In this document: piece after piece, positions 53,994 through 63,329 of the stretch
Layout of the letters: every line of letters starts with the position of its first letter
Numbering within the stretch: position 1 is the first letter of the stretch
Source: an uncultured Agathobacter sp.
GTDB taxonomy: Bacteria; Bacillota; Clostridia; Lachnospirales; Lachnospiraceae
DNA length: 64,000 nt
Direction: 5' to 3'
NCBI GenBank assembly: GCA_934307695.1
Contig: CAKRCS010000003.1
Location: 62,001 to 126,000, forward strand
Notes under the pieces: generated by a model
Databases searched by the model: none
What the model saw: the letters and a program-made list of their open reading frames with translations, nothing else
Told to the model about the DNA's origin: nothing
Translations under genes and position numbers: made by a program

Positions 53994-56522
53994 TTACTTT
54001 TTCAGATAGCTAAAGAAAATATTGCCCCCCTCGGCAAACCACTTCGTTGCCTCTTCCATACTTTTGGACTCCCGTTTGCCGGTAGCCGGATCATAATAGT
54101 ACAGATGTGAGGAGGAATATCCGATCACCAGAACCGCGCTGTCCGTGCCGGTCATCGCAAATACCGGGCTGCCTGCACTGACATAATAGACAATCTCCTC
54201 GGCGGTGCATCCGGTTATATCGAGTACCATCGCATCTGTCAAAGTGTTTTCCAGTATTGCCTTGGGTGTCTGCCCTGCATCTACAAGCTCCTTGACACTG
54301 ATTCCTCGTCCCTCACGCATGAGCATCGCGCTGATGCACTGTACGATCGAGCCTGCGTCTGCATCTGTATCATAAGGTGTAATTCCGGTAAACGCCGGGC
54401 AATTTGTCTTGTGTGCACGCATCCAGACATACTGCTGCTTCGCATCCACCACGATTCCAAGCTGCCGGTTGGCGGCAAGAATTGCCTCTGAAATACTGTC
54501 GGTCGTAAGCCCGACATGCCCTGCCGTATATACATAGAAGCGTTCTTCCTCCGTATTGGTCTGAAGCTCTAAGATCGGTTCTTCCTCCATGAGAAGCGTC
54601 TGGAACGTGATGCGCTTTGTCTTTTCCGTTCCCGGTTCCTTCTTTAAAGCAATCTGCACCTGTGTTTCTTTAAGGTCTGTAACGGTTGTCGCAATGCTGA
54701 CGTTCTCATTCTGATCAGCTTCCCGGTTCATGATGGCATCCGTCCCTGCAGCCACATACTGACCATCGGACGCTTTGATCAGGCTTACATTGATCGTGTG
54801 ATCCTCCACGGAAATTCCGCTGACGTATGCCCCATCCGGCGTATAGTTTTTGATGATATCGTGACCATTTTCCGATGTATTCATGATCTTGAGCGCATAC
54901 ATCGGAAACTCCGTATTGCCTGCCGCATCCACCGATACATCTTCCTTTTTTGCAACTCCATAGATAAAATCATTGTCAATAAATGACAACGGCAGCAGAT
55001 AGTCGCCGCTTCCGGTGATCAAATAAATAGAGCCATTTGTCAGATCCATCAACTGGATCTCCTCGCTGCTAAACCACTTTTCCGATTCCACCCACGCAAG
55101 ATAACGTCCGGATGACGAGATTGCATAACAGCCATCCTTAAGCCCTGTGACAACCTTCTGCGCACTTCGCATACCGAGATTGATGCAGTACACATCTCCG
55201 TTCATCATCAGATACAGGGATTCCTGCTCATTCTCATAGAGGAGCTGTCCAAGCTCTGCGCGCAGCACCTCATAAGACTGTTGAACCGGAATGAAAATCT
55301 CCTCCTCAACTGTGTGCGCAAGTCCGTCATAGTGGTATACGCCTACGCCAACCTCCCCCTCATGCTCGCCGCGGTTCATGTAGCCGTAGACAATAAAGTC
55401 CACACTTCCTGCCTCATCCAGACGCACGATGTTGATGTCATGCTCCTGCCAGTTGAGTCTCGCATCGGTTCCCTCGATATTACGGAAGCTGTATACCTGT
55501 GCAAGCTGATTGGTGCTTACATTAAAGCACCACAGATCCCCCTCCTGCACGAAAGCGATTACATCTCCCGCCTCGTTGATGCGGTATTCTACATCCTTGT
55601 CGCGGATACCTAACTGGATATAACTGCTATCGGTAATAAAGGAATTTTCCAAAGAAAAGATCTGGTTCATGGTGCGTTCAAAATTCAGCACATACATGCG
55701 CGCCTCTGTCTCGCGCAGACGATAGTATTCCTCAACATTATAGTATTCAGTCTGTCCCAGCTCATTTACATAGGACATCATATAGCGCAGCACGACAACG
55801 TTGTAAAAGGGATTGATCTCCTTGAATGAAACCGCTACATTTCCAAATACCGAACCGTCAAAATCCGCCCATGTGATCTGGTTGAGCGTACATGTCAGAT
55901 CTACATAATTCAGTGTGGTCGCATCTCCGGTCGCCGGGTCCATGTATGTTGGAATAAAATCTCCTGCGTCATCCCGGAAAGTATATTCATGGAATTTAAG
56001 CGCAAACTCCAGACACTCATTAACATAGCACTGTGAGGTCTGCATAATCCGCGTGTAGTAATAGATATTGCGGTCACCGCCCGATACGGTGATCACCATC
56101 ACATATTCCTGCTCCTCCTCCAAAAGGTTCTGGATCTCAAAGGAACTGGTGATCAGATTGCCCGCCCTGTCATAATCAGTCAGAACCGCATCTGCGACAA
56201 GGCGTTCGCCATCCATGCTGCGGATCTCATAGCTGACATACTGCACGTCCTCTCCATAAGAATTGACTACCATCTTTACCTTACGGTCATTTGCGATTGG
56301 AAGAATGGAATCCCGCATCTTCGTCAGATCCATCTCCGTCGTATATCCGTGCAGCTCGTTGATCTCCATGCCCTGATAATAAAAAGAAAGCGTTGGAAGC
56401 GTAGGCGCTGCCATCGTTGTTGTGAGGTCTTCGTTTGCTTTATTCATTTTAAAGCCAAATCCGATGATTGCCAGAAAAAACACAAGCAGCATCACGATCG
56501 GGCGGATTATTTTCTTCTTCAT
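53994..56522 (-). CDS. Large membrane-anchored protein with propeller-like and degenerate C39-like parts
   Basis: The 842-residue protein has an N-terminal anchor (IIRPIVMLLVFFLAIIGFGF) and no recognised family name. Residues about 300-620 contain repeated short beta-blades (for example YAISSSGRYLAWVES) that look like a propeller. The last 150 residues resemble a peptidase C39-like fold: Cys in SIVQCISAML, then GSPVFAMTGTDSAVLVIGY and YYYDPATGK, but the His expected before VxVIGY is not found (Asp-Ser there). The start was set at 56522 (AAGGTG ahead). Outer-surface location is inferred; it follows the Pro-rich gene. Confidence 0.7.
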   Translation of the reverse strand: MKKKIIRPIVMLLVFFLAIIGFGFKMNKANEDLTTTMAAPTLPTLSFYYQGMEINELHGYTTEMDLTKMRDSILPIANDRKVKMVVNSYGEDVQYVSYEIRSMDGERLVADAVLTDYDRAGNLITSSFEIQNLLEEEQEYVMVITVSGGDRNIYYYTRIMQTSQCYVNECLEFALKFHEYTFRDDAGDFIPTYMDPATGDATTLNYVDLTCTLNQITWADFDGSVFGNVAVSFKEINPFYNVVVLRYMMSYVNELGQTEYYNVEEYYRLRETEARMYVLNFERTMNQIFSLENSFITDSSYIQLGIRDKDVEYRINEAGDVIAFVQEGDLWCFNVSTNQLAQVYSFRNIEGTDARLNWQEHDINIVRLDEAGSVDFIVYGYMNRGEHEGEVGVGVYHYDGLAHTVEEEIFIPVQQSYEVLRAELGQLLYENEQESLYLMMNGDVYCINLGMRSAQKVVTGLKDGCYAISSSGRYLAWVESEKWFSSEEIQLMDLTNGSIYLITGSGDYLLPLSFIDNDFIYGVAKKEDVSVDAAGNTEFPMYALKIMNTSENGHDIIKNYTPDGAYVSGISVEDHTINVSLIKASDGQYVAAGTDAIMNREADQNENVSIATTVTDLKETQVQIALKKEPGTEKTKRITFQTLLMEEEPILELQTNTEEERFYVYTAGHVGLTTDSISEAILAANRQLGIVVDAKQQYVWMRAHKTNCPAFTGITPYDTDADAGSIVQCISAMLMREGRGISVKELVDAGQTPKAILENTLTDAMVLDITGCTAEEIVYYVSAGSPVFAMTGTDSAVLVIGYSSSHLYYYDPATGKRESKSMEEATKWFAEGGNIFFSYLKK

Positions 56523-56585
56523 CTTTAAACACCTTGTCCGGTATAACCTGTTTGTATAAGGGGGCATATTGGCCCCCTGTCTTTG

Positions 56586-57182
56586 TTACCACCAGCGCCT
56601 GCATCTGCGGTATCTGCAGCGACGCCGGTATATTTCATCCTGAAAGAGCACCCCGACCATTCCGCACAGCCAGTCATTGCAGCCATTCTGCGGTGGCGGC
56701 ATGAAGCCTCCCGGTCCTGGTGGAGGTGGCGGCGGCACGAAGCCGCCCGGTCCCGGTGGCGGTGGTGGCGGCATGAATCCGCCCGATCCGCGCGGGGATG
56801 CCGTTTCAAGTCCCACATCCGCTTTTTCCAGCTCCGCCCACTCTGCCGGCGGAGTAAGTGAAAATGCTTCCACGCGTTCATCCTCCGGCGGCTCCTGCGA
56901 TGCGCTTTCCATCACAGGCTCCGCCGATGCAGCGGTCACATTCTCCCCCAGTCCAAGTTCTTTTCGTACTTTCTCATACAAAGCCTGCGCCTCTTTTTCC
57001 ATCATAAAGCGATCCGGATTCTCATCATAAATCCGGCTGCCCTCAAACTCCAGTTCGTCACAGCGCTCTGATATATACGCAGCAATTCTGGCAACGTCTT
57101 TGGGATACATCTCCTTCATACGCTCCAGATCCTTTTCGTACTCCATCTCTGCCTGATAGAGATTTTGCATTGGAAAAGTCAT
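56586..57182 (-). CDS. Pro/Gly-rich small protein, possible coat-like
   Basis: I recognise no named family. In the 198-residue product, residues 3-75 are acidic-helical (QAEMEYEKDLERMKEMYP then DELEFEGSRIYDENPDRF), a pattern seen in several Lachnospiraceae proteins of this size. Residues 140-175 are three GGFMPPPPPPGP-like repeats, and the end is basic and Cys-containing (CNDWLCGMVGVLF then YRRRCRYRRCRRWW). Such tails are seen in spore-coat proteins, but this is a guess. The start at 57182 has no strong ribosome site; the upstream open frame lies over the GH31 gene. Confidence 0.55.
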   Translation of the reverse strand: MTFPMQNLYQAEMEYEKDLERMKEMYPKDVARIAAYISERCDELEFEGSRIYDENPDRFMMEKEAQALYEKVRKELGLGENVTAASAEPVMESASQEPPEDERVEAFSLTPPAEWAELEKADVGLETASPRGSGGFMPPPPPPGPGGFVPPPPPPGPGGFMPPPQNGCNDWLCGMVGVLFQDEIYRRRCRYRRCRRWW

Positions 57183-57222
57183 ATAAAAAGGTTCCACTTG
57201 CCTGCTCCAGATTGTTGTCACT

Positions 57223-59475
57223 TTAAGATATGTCGACAATCCGGATTTGTGCATACTCCGGGTAACCTTTGTGCGTAATTTCCTGTTGTAGTACTCCGTC
57301 TTCCGACTTTGTAAACCTGTAGAGGTTGTAGGCTCCATCCCGGTATGCGTAGTCCTCGCCGTTGTCCTGAAAATGCTCGTACTCTGCTGCTCCCGGTGTT
57401 GTCAGGAGTGTTAACGTATCATACGGCTTTTCCCCGACATACTGTACAACCTCATAGGTTGGTATGATGCTGCCACCCTTGATGTAGATCGGGCAATGAT
57501 CCAGCGGAGCATCCACGATCCTGTACTGTCTGCCGCTTATATGCTCCCCGGTCCAGTAATCATACCAGTCTCCCTCCGGGAAGTATACCATTTTTTTCGT
57601 TGCGCCCGGCTCTACCACCGGTGCCACAAGAAGGCTTTCCCCGACCAGATACTCTCCGTTTAAGTTGTGTGTCTCGGCATCATCCTCATAGTGGAGTACA
57701 AGCGGACGCATAACCGGAAGTCCGGTCTTTTCTCCCTTGTAAAGCAGGTCGTACAAATACGGTAAAAACCGATAATGCAGTTCGACATACTTGCGGTAAG
57801 TTGTTACCACTTCATCGGAAAACTGCCACGGCTCCTGCCTGCGTGTTCCCTTTGCGGAATGGTTGCGGAAAAAGGTGCCAAATGCAGCCGCCTCGATCCA
57901 CCGCATCAGAAGCTCCGGCGTCGTGTCTGCGCCAAAGCCGCCAATATCCACTCCGGCGATCGCAAAACCGCTCATTCCAAGGTTGCACAGCTGTGGGATC
58001 ATCATCTGCAGATGTGACCACAGGCTCTGGTTGTCTCCCGTCCACACCGTCGCATACTTCTGTGTTCCCGCATAGCATGCCCGCGTGATCACAAATGGAC
58101 GCTTCGGTGTCAATCTGTGCAGTCCGTCATGGGTTGCCTTGCTCATATAATGTCCATATACGTTGTGGATCTCCGCATGTGTGGTGCTTCTGTCCTCGTC
58201 GTGGAACTGGACATCCAGCGGAAGCTCTCCCCGGAAGCTGGCAGGCTCATTCATATCGTTCCAGATACCTCCGACGCCCATATCCGTAAGGAACTTTATG
58301 TGTTCTCCCCACCAGTCCCGAACCTCTTTACGTCCAAAATCCGGATAGTTGGCCTCACCTGGCCAGACTTCATTTACATATACCTCACCATTCTTATCTT
58401 TGGCAAAGTAATCGTTTTTCATTCCCTCTTCATACATCATGTAACCCGGTTCCAGCTTGGTTCCCGGATCTATGATCACCACCGGCTTAAAGCCCTTTTG
58501 TGCCAGCTTTGCAAAAAGCTCGCCCTTTTTGCCGTAGTTCTCCTCATCCCAGGTAAATACCTTAAACTGCTGCATATAATCAATATCATACTGCACCGAT
58601 TCGCATGGAATCTGCAGGCTCCGGAAGTGTTCTGCCACGTCTTGGATATCCTGCGCACTCTCATATCCCCAGCGGCACTGCTGATAGCCCAGTGTCCAAA
58701 GCTGTGGAAGCGGTGTTGTACCGGTCAGATAGGTGTAGTTGCCAATGACATCACGAAGCGTCTCCCCACCTAAGAAATAATAGTCCAGGTTTCCGTCGTC
58801 AGCTGCATAGCTGAAATAGGCTTCCGATGTCTTTCCGATATCCATATAGGAGTGGAACGTATTGTCAAAAAATACGCCGTACACGCCATGCTTCTTTTTG
58901 CACATCAAAAACGGAATGGACTTGTACAGGGCATGAAAATCCTCTGTGTGTGCCTGCGGGATGTCGCTGTTCCAGTTCTCATATTCATAGCCACGCTTGT
59001 TGAGGAAGCCCGTCTTGTCACCAAGACCGTAGATGCAATCGTCCGGATCTAGGCATTTTCTTGTAACCAGCTTGTGGCTCTTTTCCTTCATGCCGGAAGC
59101 ATCATGCCCCTCCGCCTCGATGAGTGCGATTGCCTTTTCGCTCAAACGCTGTATCTCCGTAACCGGTCCACGGTAATCGCAGAGCAGTGGTTCTTTATCC
59201 GAATTGTAAATATCCACGCAGAAGTCATCCCCGACTCGGATAATAAGAGAATCCGTTGTTATGACAAGTGCATCCTGCTCCTCCTCAACAGAAAAAGCGG
59301 TCTCTACTGCCATTTCCCCTTCGATTGCCTTTGAGCGGTGTTCGGTTGACCATACCGGCACGAAAAAATTGATGATATCGTGCTTGATGACCTCGATGAC
59401 CGTATTCTGTTTTTCAAAGAAAAGTTCAACCTTGTTGCCTGCTACCTTATAGCCGGTTCGCTTTCCATATTCCAT
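57223..59475 (-). CDS. Glycoside hydrolase family 31 alpha-glucosidase-like enzyme
   Basis: This 750-residue enzyme shows the GH31 catalytic motif GIWNDMNEPASF near 400 (nucleophile Asp) and the later GADTTPELLMRWIEAAAFG. It also has TGDNQSLWSHLQ near 478 and the general acid region. Full-length with a C-terminal beta domain. Such enzymes split alpha-glucosides or alpha-xylosides; the exact sugar cannot be set. No signal peptide. AGGAGGAAT precedes ATG. It follows an EamA permease by 17 bases, in one operon. Confidence 0.9.
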   Translation of the reverse strand: MEYGKRTGYKVAGNKVELFFEKQNTVIEVIKHDIINFFVPVWSTEHRSKAIEGEMAVETAFSVEEEQDALVITTDSLIIRVGDDFCVDIYNSDKEPLLCDYRGPVTEIQRLSEKAIALIEAEGHDASGMKEKSHKLVTRKCLDPDDCIYGLGDKTGFLNKRGYEYENWNSDIPQAHTEDFHALYKSIPFLMCKKKHGVYGVFFDNTFHSYMDIGKTSEAYFSYAADDGNLDYYFLGGETLRDVIGNYTYLTGTTPLPQLWTLGYQQCRWGYESAQDIQDVAEHFRSLQIPCESVQYDIDYMQQFKVFTWDEENYGKKGELFAKLAQKGFKPVVIIDPGTKLEPGYMMYEEGMKNDYFAKDKNGEVYVNEVWPGEANYPDFGRKEVRDWWGEHIKFLTDMGVGGIWNDMNEPASFRGELPLDVQFHDEDRSTTHAEIHNVYGHYMSKATHDGLHRLTPKRPFVITRACYAGTQKYATVWTGDNQSLWSHLQMMIPQLCNLGMSGFAIAGVDIGGFGADTTPELLMRWIEAAAFGTFFRNHSAKGTRRQEPWQFSDEVVTTYRKYVELHYRFLPYLYDLLYKGEKTGLPVMRPLVLHYEDDAETHNLNGEYLVGESLLVAPVVEPGATKKMVYFPEGDWYDYWTGEHISGRQYRIVDAPLDHCPIYIKGGSIIPTYEVVQYVGEKPYDTLTLLTTPGAAEYEHFQDNGEDYAYRDGAYNLYRFTKSEDGVLQQEITHKGYPEYAQIRIVDIS

Positions 59476-59492
59476 GTCAAATTCCTCCTATC

Positions 59493-60374
59493 TTATACAA
59501 ACAGCTCCAACAGTGGAGTCTGCAGCAACGCAAGAAATACACCTGCTACGATGACTGCATATCCGACAAATCCCCGCAACGGCATTTTCTCCTTGCGGAA
59601 AATGCATCCAAAAATAAGTACCGCGATCACGCTGAGCCGATCCATGTGCGTAACGTATGTATCCGGTCCGTAAGCTAACGCCCGGCTGTAACAGATCCAC
59701 CGCGTGCCGAACGCGACAGCGGAAAGACAGATCATCATACCCTCCACAAAAAGCATCGAACGCATAGACTTTTTCCCCGCAACAGCCGCTACCGCAGCTG
59801 TAATGACAAGCGCTACCAGAAGCCGCACGCTAAGTCCTACATAATGGTTCACTCCGTGTACCCCGTATTCCGTCAGCAGGGTGGATACGGAGGTGAGCAA
59901 TGCTGCCAGAAGTGCCAGCCACATCCAGTTGTAACCGTCTCTTCGCCCGCCATTTTGTATTGCGATCAGGACAGTACCAACGACAAATAGCAGCATTGCA
60001 AGGATCTGATTGTAGGAATACCCCGCATGAAAGACCAGCATCCTGCCCAGCATGGTAAATACATAATAAAACAGGTAAACCGGGATGACGCGGATCGTCT
60101 CGCCCTGCTTTAGGGCACTAAACAGGCTTATAAGCGCTGTGCCCAGAGCAATTCCCGATAAAATCAAAAATAACCAGGAATGCGTACCTATCCCGGTCAG
60201 TTTCTGCCCTGACGCTGTTATGCGTATCATTCCCACGGAAAAGGCCAGCAAGACAGCATTCCATATAGCAGCGGCAAGGTTGGTGTTATTCTTTTTGAGT
60301 GCGGATTTGGCGAGCACTGCTACCAGTCCGAATAAAAGCATGTCCCCCAATGCATATCCAAGCCAGATTGTCAT
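59493..60374 (-). CDS. EamA/DMT-superfamily permease
   Basis: This 293-residue protein has about ten spans in two repeats, starting GYALGDMLLFGLVAVLAKSA, with SGIALGTALISLFSALKQGE near 95 and a C-terminal VLIFGCIFRKEKMPLRGFVGY EamA pattern. It likely moves small metabolites such as sugars, amino acids or nucleosides. GAGGAG precedes ATG. It lies just before GH31, so sugar uptake or export is plausible. Confidence 0.82.
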   Translation of the reverse strand: MTIWLGYALGDMLLFGLVAVLAKSALKKNNTNLAAAIWNAVLLAFSVGMIRITASGQKLTGIGTHSWLFLILSGIALGTALISLFSALKQGETIRVIPVYLFYYVFTMLGRMLVFHAGYSYNQILAMLLFVVGTVLIAIQNGGRRDGYNWMWLALLAALLTSVSTLLTEYGVHGVNHYVGLSVRLLVALVITAAVAAVAGKKSMRSMLFVEGMMICLSAVAFGTRWICYSRALAYGPDTYVTHMDRLSVIAVLIFGCIFRKEKMPLRGFVGYAVIVAGVFLALLQTPLLELFV

Positions 60375-60408
60375 AGGTATCTCCTCAATTCTATTGCGGT
60401 ATGATTCC

Positions 60409-60449
60409 GGAAAGCACGCGGATGCGGTATAAAGGCACCCGCGCTTTCC
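60409..60449. other. Hairpin between the SH3-domain and EamA genes
   Basis: GGAAAGC-CGCGG and CCGCG-GCTTTCC pair with one bulge over a 16-base loop. The T tract is weak in both directions, so it may be an attenuating or processing site rather than a full terminator. Confidence 0.45.
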
Positions 60450-60458
60450 GTTTAAATC

Positions 60459-60956
60459 TTATTCTGCCGGATCAAGTATCAGGAAATACTCCAGATATAC
60501 ATATCCGGTAAGGTCACCATACTGGATGTATCCCCAGCCATCGTCGCGCTCCTCAAGCAATGTCGCGGTATCTCCCTCCGGCACAGAGCCTAAAATATCA
60601 TTATCCGTACCGGCTCCGGCGCGGATATTTACCCCATACATTGCCTTCAGCGTCACGGTTGCCGGCTCCGGCTCTTCCTCCGTGGTCTGCGTCTCCTGCG
60701 GCTGCTCGGTATCTTCCGTTGCCGTGTCATCCACGATCCACTCGCTGTTGTCATCCTCGTCAGGCAGCTCTGTCGGGGCTGTCTCGGTTGGCACCGTCTC
60801 CGTTGTCTGGCTCTCCGTGCCGATCGGAATCTCCTTTTCCGCACGGTATTTCATGATGGCTTTTATTCCAAAAACGATCAACGCAACAAGTATCACTACA
60901 ATAAACGCAAAAATTATTCTGGCAATGATAACGTCTTTTCTGTGACTCTTCTTCAT
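60459..60956 (-). CDS. Anchored SH3-domain protein
   Basis: This 165-residue protein has one N-terminal span (RIIFAFIVVILVALIVFGI), a Thr/Glu/Pro-rich linker (about 40-90) and a bacterial SH3 domain (YGVNIRAGAGTDNDILGSV, then GWGYIQYGDLTGYVYLEYF). Such domains usually bind cell-wall peptides. The linker suggests a surface position across the wall. AAAGGGAG supports the start. Confidence 0.8.
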   Translation of the reverse strand: MKKSHRKDVIIARIIFAFIVVILVALIVFGIKAIMKYRAEKEIPIGTESQTTETVPTETAPTELPDEDDNSEWIVDDTATEDTEQPQETQTTEEEPEPATVTLKAMYGVNIRAGAGTDNDILGSVPEGDTATLLEERDDGWGYIQYGDLTGYVYLEYFLILDPAE

Positions 60957-61042
60957 ATCGTTTCTCCCTTTGTATTTTGATGGTATTTATTATACACAGA
61001 AAAACATTTTTATGCAATGAGCTACTGCAAAGATGAGGGTGC

Positions 61043-61070
61043 AAAAAAGACATCCGCAATCCTGCGGATG
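61043..61070 (-). terminator. Terminator of the natAB-type operon
   Basis: CATCCGCA and TGCGGATG pair over a four-base loop, followed on the minus strand by six T residues (61043-61048). Confidence 0.85.
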
Positions 61071-61090
61071 CCCTTATGCCTGCGTTTATA

Positions 61091-62338
61091 CTATGCTTTT
61101 TTGAGTGCCTTTATTAAGTCCTTTGGCTTTGGTGCGTTGCCGTACATCAGGACGCCGACGCGGTAGATCTTCGCGGAGAGCACGCCGACGCCGATCACGG
61201 ATGCGACCAAAATTGCGATAGATATTGTGATCTCATACCACGGAACCGTGCTCATGGCGATTCTGGTAAACATTGCCATCGGCGAGGTAAACGGAATGTA
61301 GGAGCATACCACCATGACCGGAGTGTCAACGGAATTGTCTGCCAGTGAAAACATGACCACCATAAATGCGATCACAAACAGCATCGTGATCGGCATAACT
61401 GCCGTGTTGATATCCTCGAGCTTGGATACCGTAGAACCTACTGCTCCAAACAGGAAGGCGTAGATGACAAATCCAAGGATAAAGAATACCAGCATGAAGA
61501 TCAGAAGCTCGATCGGCATATCGAAAATGGATGCCACGATCCCGTTGTCTCCCCAACTGTCCTTGTTGAGGTTGTAGAACAAAAATGCGGAACCGAATAC
61601 GGCAAGGAGCTGTACAAATCCCGCAAGGCAGGATGCGATGACCTTTCCGAACATCATGCTTACCGGCTTGGCGCTGGTGATAAGCACCTCCATCGCGCGG
61701 GAGCTTTTCTCGGTTGCCACATTGGTTGCAACCATCTGACCGTACAGCAGGATCACCATATACAGCGCGAAGATCATGATGTAGGTGTAGAAGTAGTTCT
61801 TTATCTGATCCTTGCCAAGCATCTCCGTCTCATGCGTGATCTGCATGGAAAGGATATCCTGGATCTGTTCCTCACTCATTCCGCTTTCTGCCATCGCATG
61901 CATCTGATACAGGTTCTGCAATACCGCATCCGCGATGTCCGTGTTGGAGTCATACATGGAGAGGTTGTTGACATAATAGGTGTAGGAGGATAATCCATCA
62001 ACCACAAACGCGCACTCTGCATCCCCATCCGCGATCTGCTGCTTTATCTGATCCACGCCATCGGAAACTGCCTTTACCTCGTAATCCGTAAATGCCTCGC
62101 CAAACGCTTCGCTTATGTACTCCGCCATGTCCGCATCGCTGTCCGCGATCAGCATGACCGCAAGCTCGCCCGGTGTCGTATCGGTTTCATCATCGGAACC
62201 CGCCACGGCATCCATGATTCTTGGAAAGAACATCACGACTGCGAGCAGTACGACCAGAAAAATGGTTACTCCTGCAAATACCTTGTTTGCAAGATAGTTC
62301 TTTAATTCAAATTTAAATATTTTTCCAAACTGTTTCAT
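61091..62338 (-). CDS. natB: ABC-2 type exporter permease, NatB-like
   Basis: This 415-residue permease has an N-terminal span (near 20-40), a large outer domain and five further spans from residue 190. It has the family segment VATNVATEKSSRAMEVLITSAKPVSMMFGKVIAS (shown here in parts) that marks NatB/YhaP-like sodium or toxic-compound exporters. It follows the natA-like ATPase gene by 15 bases. The ATG at 62338 was chosen; an in-frame GTG twelve bases earlier sits on the SD itself. Confidence 0.85.
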   Translation of the reverse strand: MKQFGKIFKFELKNYLANKVFAGVTIFLVVLLAVVMFFPRIMDAVAGSDDETDTTPGELAVMLIADSDADMAEYISEAFGEAFTDYEVKAVSDGVDQIKQQIADGDAECAFVVDGLSSYTYYVNNLSMYDSNTDIADAVLQNLYQMHAMAESGMSEEQIQDILSMQITHETEMLGKDQIKNYFYTYIMIFALYMVILLYGQMVATNVATEKSSRAMEVLITSAKPVSMMFGKVIASCLAGFVQLLAVFGSAFLFYNLNKDSWGDNGIVASIFDMPIELLIFMLVFFILGFVIYAFLFGAVGSTVSKLEDINTAVMPITMLFVIAFMVVMFSLADNSVDTPVMVVCSYIPFTSPMAMFTRIAMSTVPWYEITISIAILVASVIGVGVLSAKIYRVGVLMYGNAPKPKDLIKALKKA

Positions 62339-62353
62339 TTTCTCACCCACTCC

Positions 62354-63244
62354 TTATACCTGATTGCCTGCGTACTCAACAAAGATGTCATTGAGTGTCG
62401 GCTCAAAAACCTTGATCTCGTCGATGTCGTAGTGTCCGGTCAGTGATGCCATTACCGCCTTCTTCTCATCCTCGGAGTCAAGGTATATCATCAGTTCATC
62501 TTCCGCGGTCTTTTCGCAGCGCTGTCCAAGTTCGTCCCTGATCCGGTCTGCCGCCAGCGAACGGACAACCAGCCGGTTTCTCGGATAGTTGCGCTTGATG
62601 TCGTGCAGATCGCCGGTTAGTACGACCTTGCCGCCATTTAAGATCGCAATGCTGTCGCAGAACTCCTCGATGTAGTTCATCTGGTGGCTGGAAAATAGTA
62701 CGATCTTGCCCTTTTCAATCTCTTCCATTACCACATCCTTAAGCAGCATGGCGTTTACCGGGTCAAGTCCGGAAAATGGCTCATCTAAGATCACAATCTG
62801 CGGATCATGTGCGATTGCTGTGATAAGCTGGATCTTCTGCTGATTTCCTTTGGACAGGGTATCCAGCCGCTTGTTGCGGTGCTCCATCATTCCAAGCCGA
62901 TCCAGCCAGTAGTCGATCGATGCGACTGCATCGCTGTGGCTCATGCCCTTTAATTCCGCAAAGTAGGTCAGCTGGTCGATGATCTTCTTCTTTGGATACA
63001 AGCCGCGCTCCTCCGGCAGATATCCCAGCTTTACTTTGTTATAATCAATCGGCTTACCGTCCATCAGCACTTCCCCCGCATTTGCCGGAAATACATTCAT
63101 CAAAATCCGGATCGTCGTAGTCTTGCCTGCGCCGTTTCGTCCCAGAAGTCCGAATGCCTTACCACCTTCTGCGGTCAGCGAGATCTGCTTTAAGACTTCC
63201 TTCTCGCCGAAGCTTTTCTCTATATTCTTCAGTTCCAGTTTCAT
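62354..63244 (-). CDS. natA: ABC exporter ATPase, NatA-like
   Basis: This 296-residue ATPase has Walker A GLLGRNGAGKTTTIRIL near 32, signature LSKGNQQKIQLITAIA near 130 and Walker B IVILDEPFSGLDP near 150. The LSKGNQQK signature is typical of this subgroup. The C-terminal 75 residues are an extra regulatory part. The start was taken at 63244, where AAAGG precedes ATG, and eight upstream codons were excluded. It drives export together with the natB-like permease. Confidence 0.88.
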   Translation of the reverse strand: MKLELKNIEKSFGEKEVLKQISLTAEGGKAFGLLGRNGAGKTTTIRILMNVFPANAGEVLMDGKPIDYNKVKLGYLPEERGLYPKKKIIDQLTYFAELKGMSHSDAVASIDYWLDRLGMMEHRNKRLDTLSKGNQQKIQLITAIAHDPQIVILDEPFSGLDPVNAMLLKDVVMEEIEKGKIVLFSSHQMNYIEEFCDSIAILNGGKVVLTGDLHDIKRNYPRNRLVVRSLAADRIRDELGQRCEKTAEDELMIYLDSEDEKKAVMASLTGHYDIDEIKVFEPTLNDIFVEYAGNQV

Positions 63245-63291
63245 TCCTTTGTCCTTTCCCTTTCTCATATTGCGTAACTGTTTATGTGTTA

Positions 63292-63320
63292 TATATACAC
63301 CATTATCACTATGCTGTCAA
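63292..63320 (-). promoter_or_regulatory. Sigma-A promoter of the natAB-type operon
   Basis: TTGACA and TATATA are 17 bases apart on the minus strand, ending about 48 bases before the natA ATG. The palindrome arm starts directly upstream. Confidence 0.8.
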
Positions 63321-63329
63321 TACTTTTTT

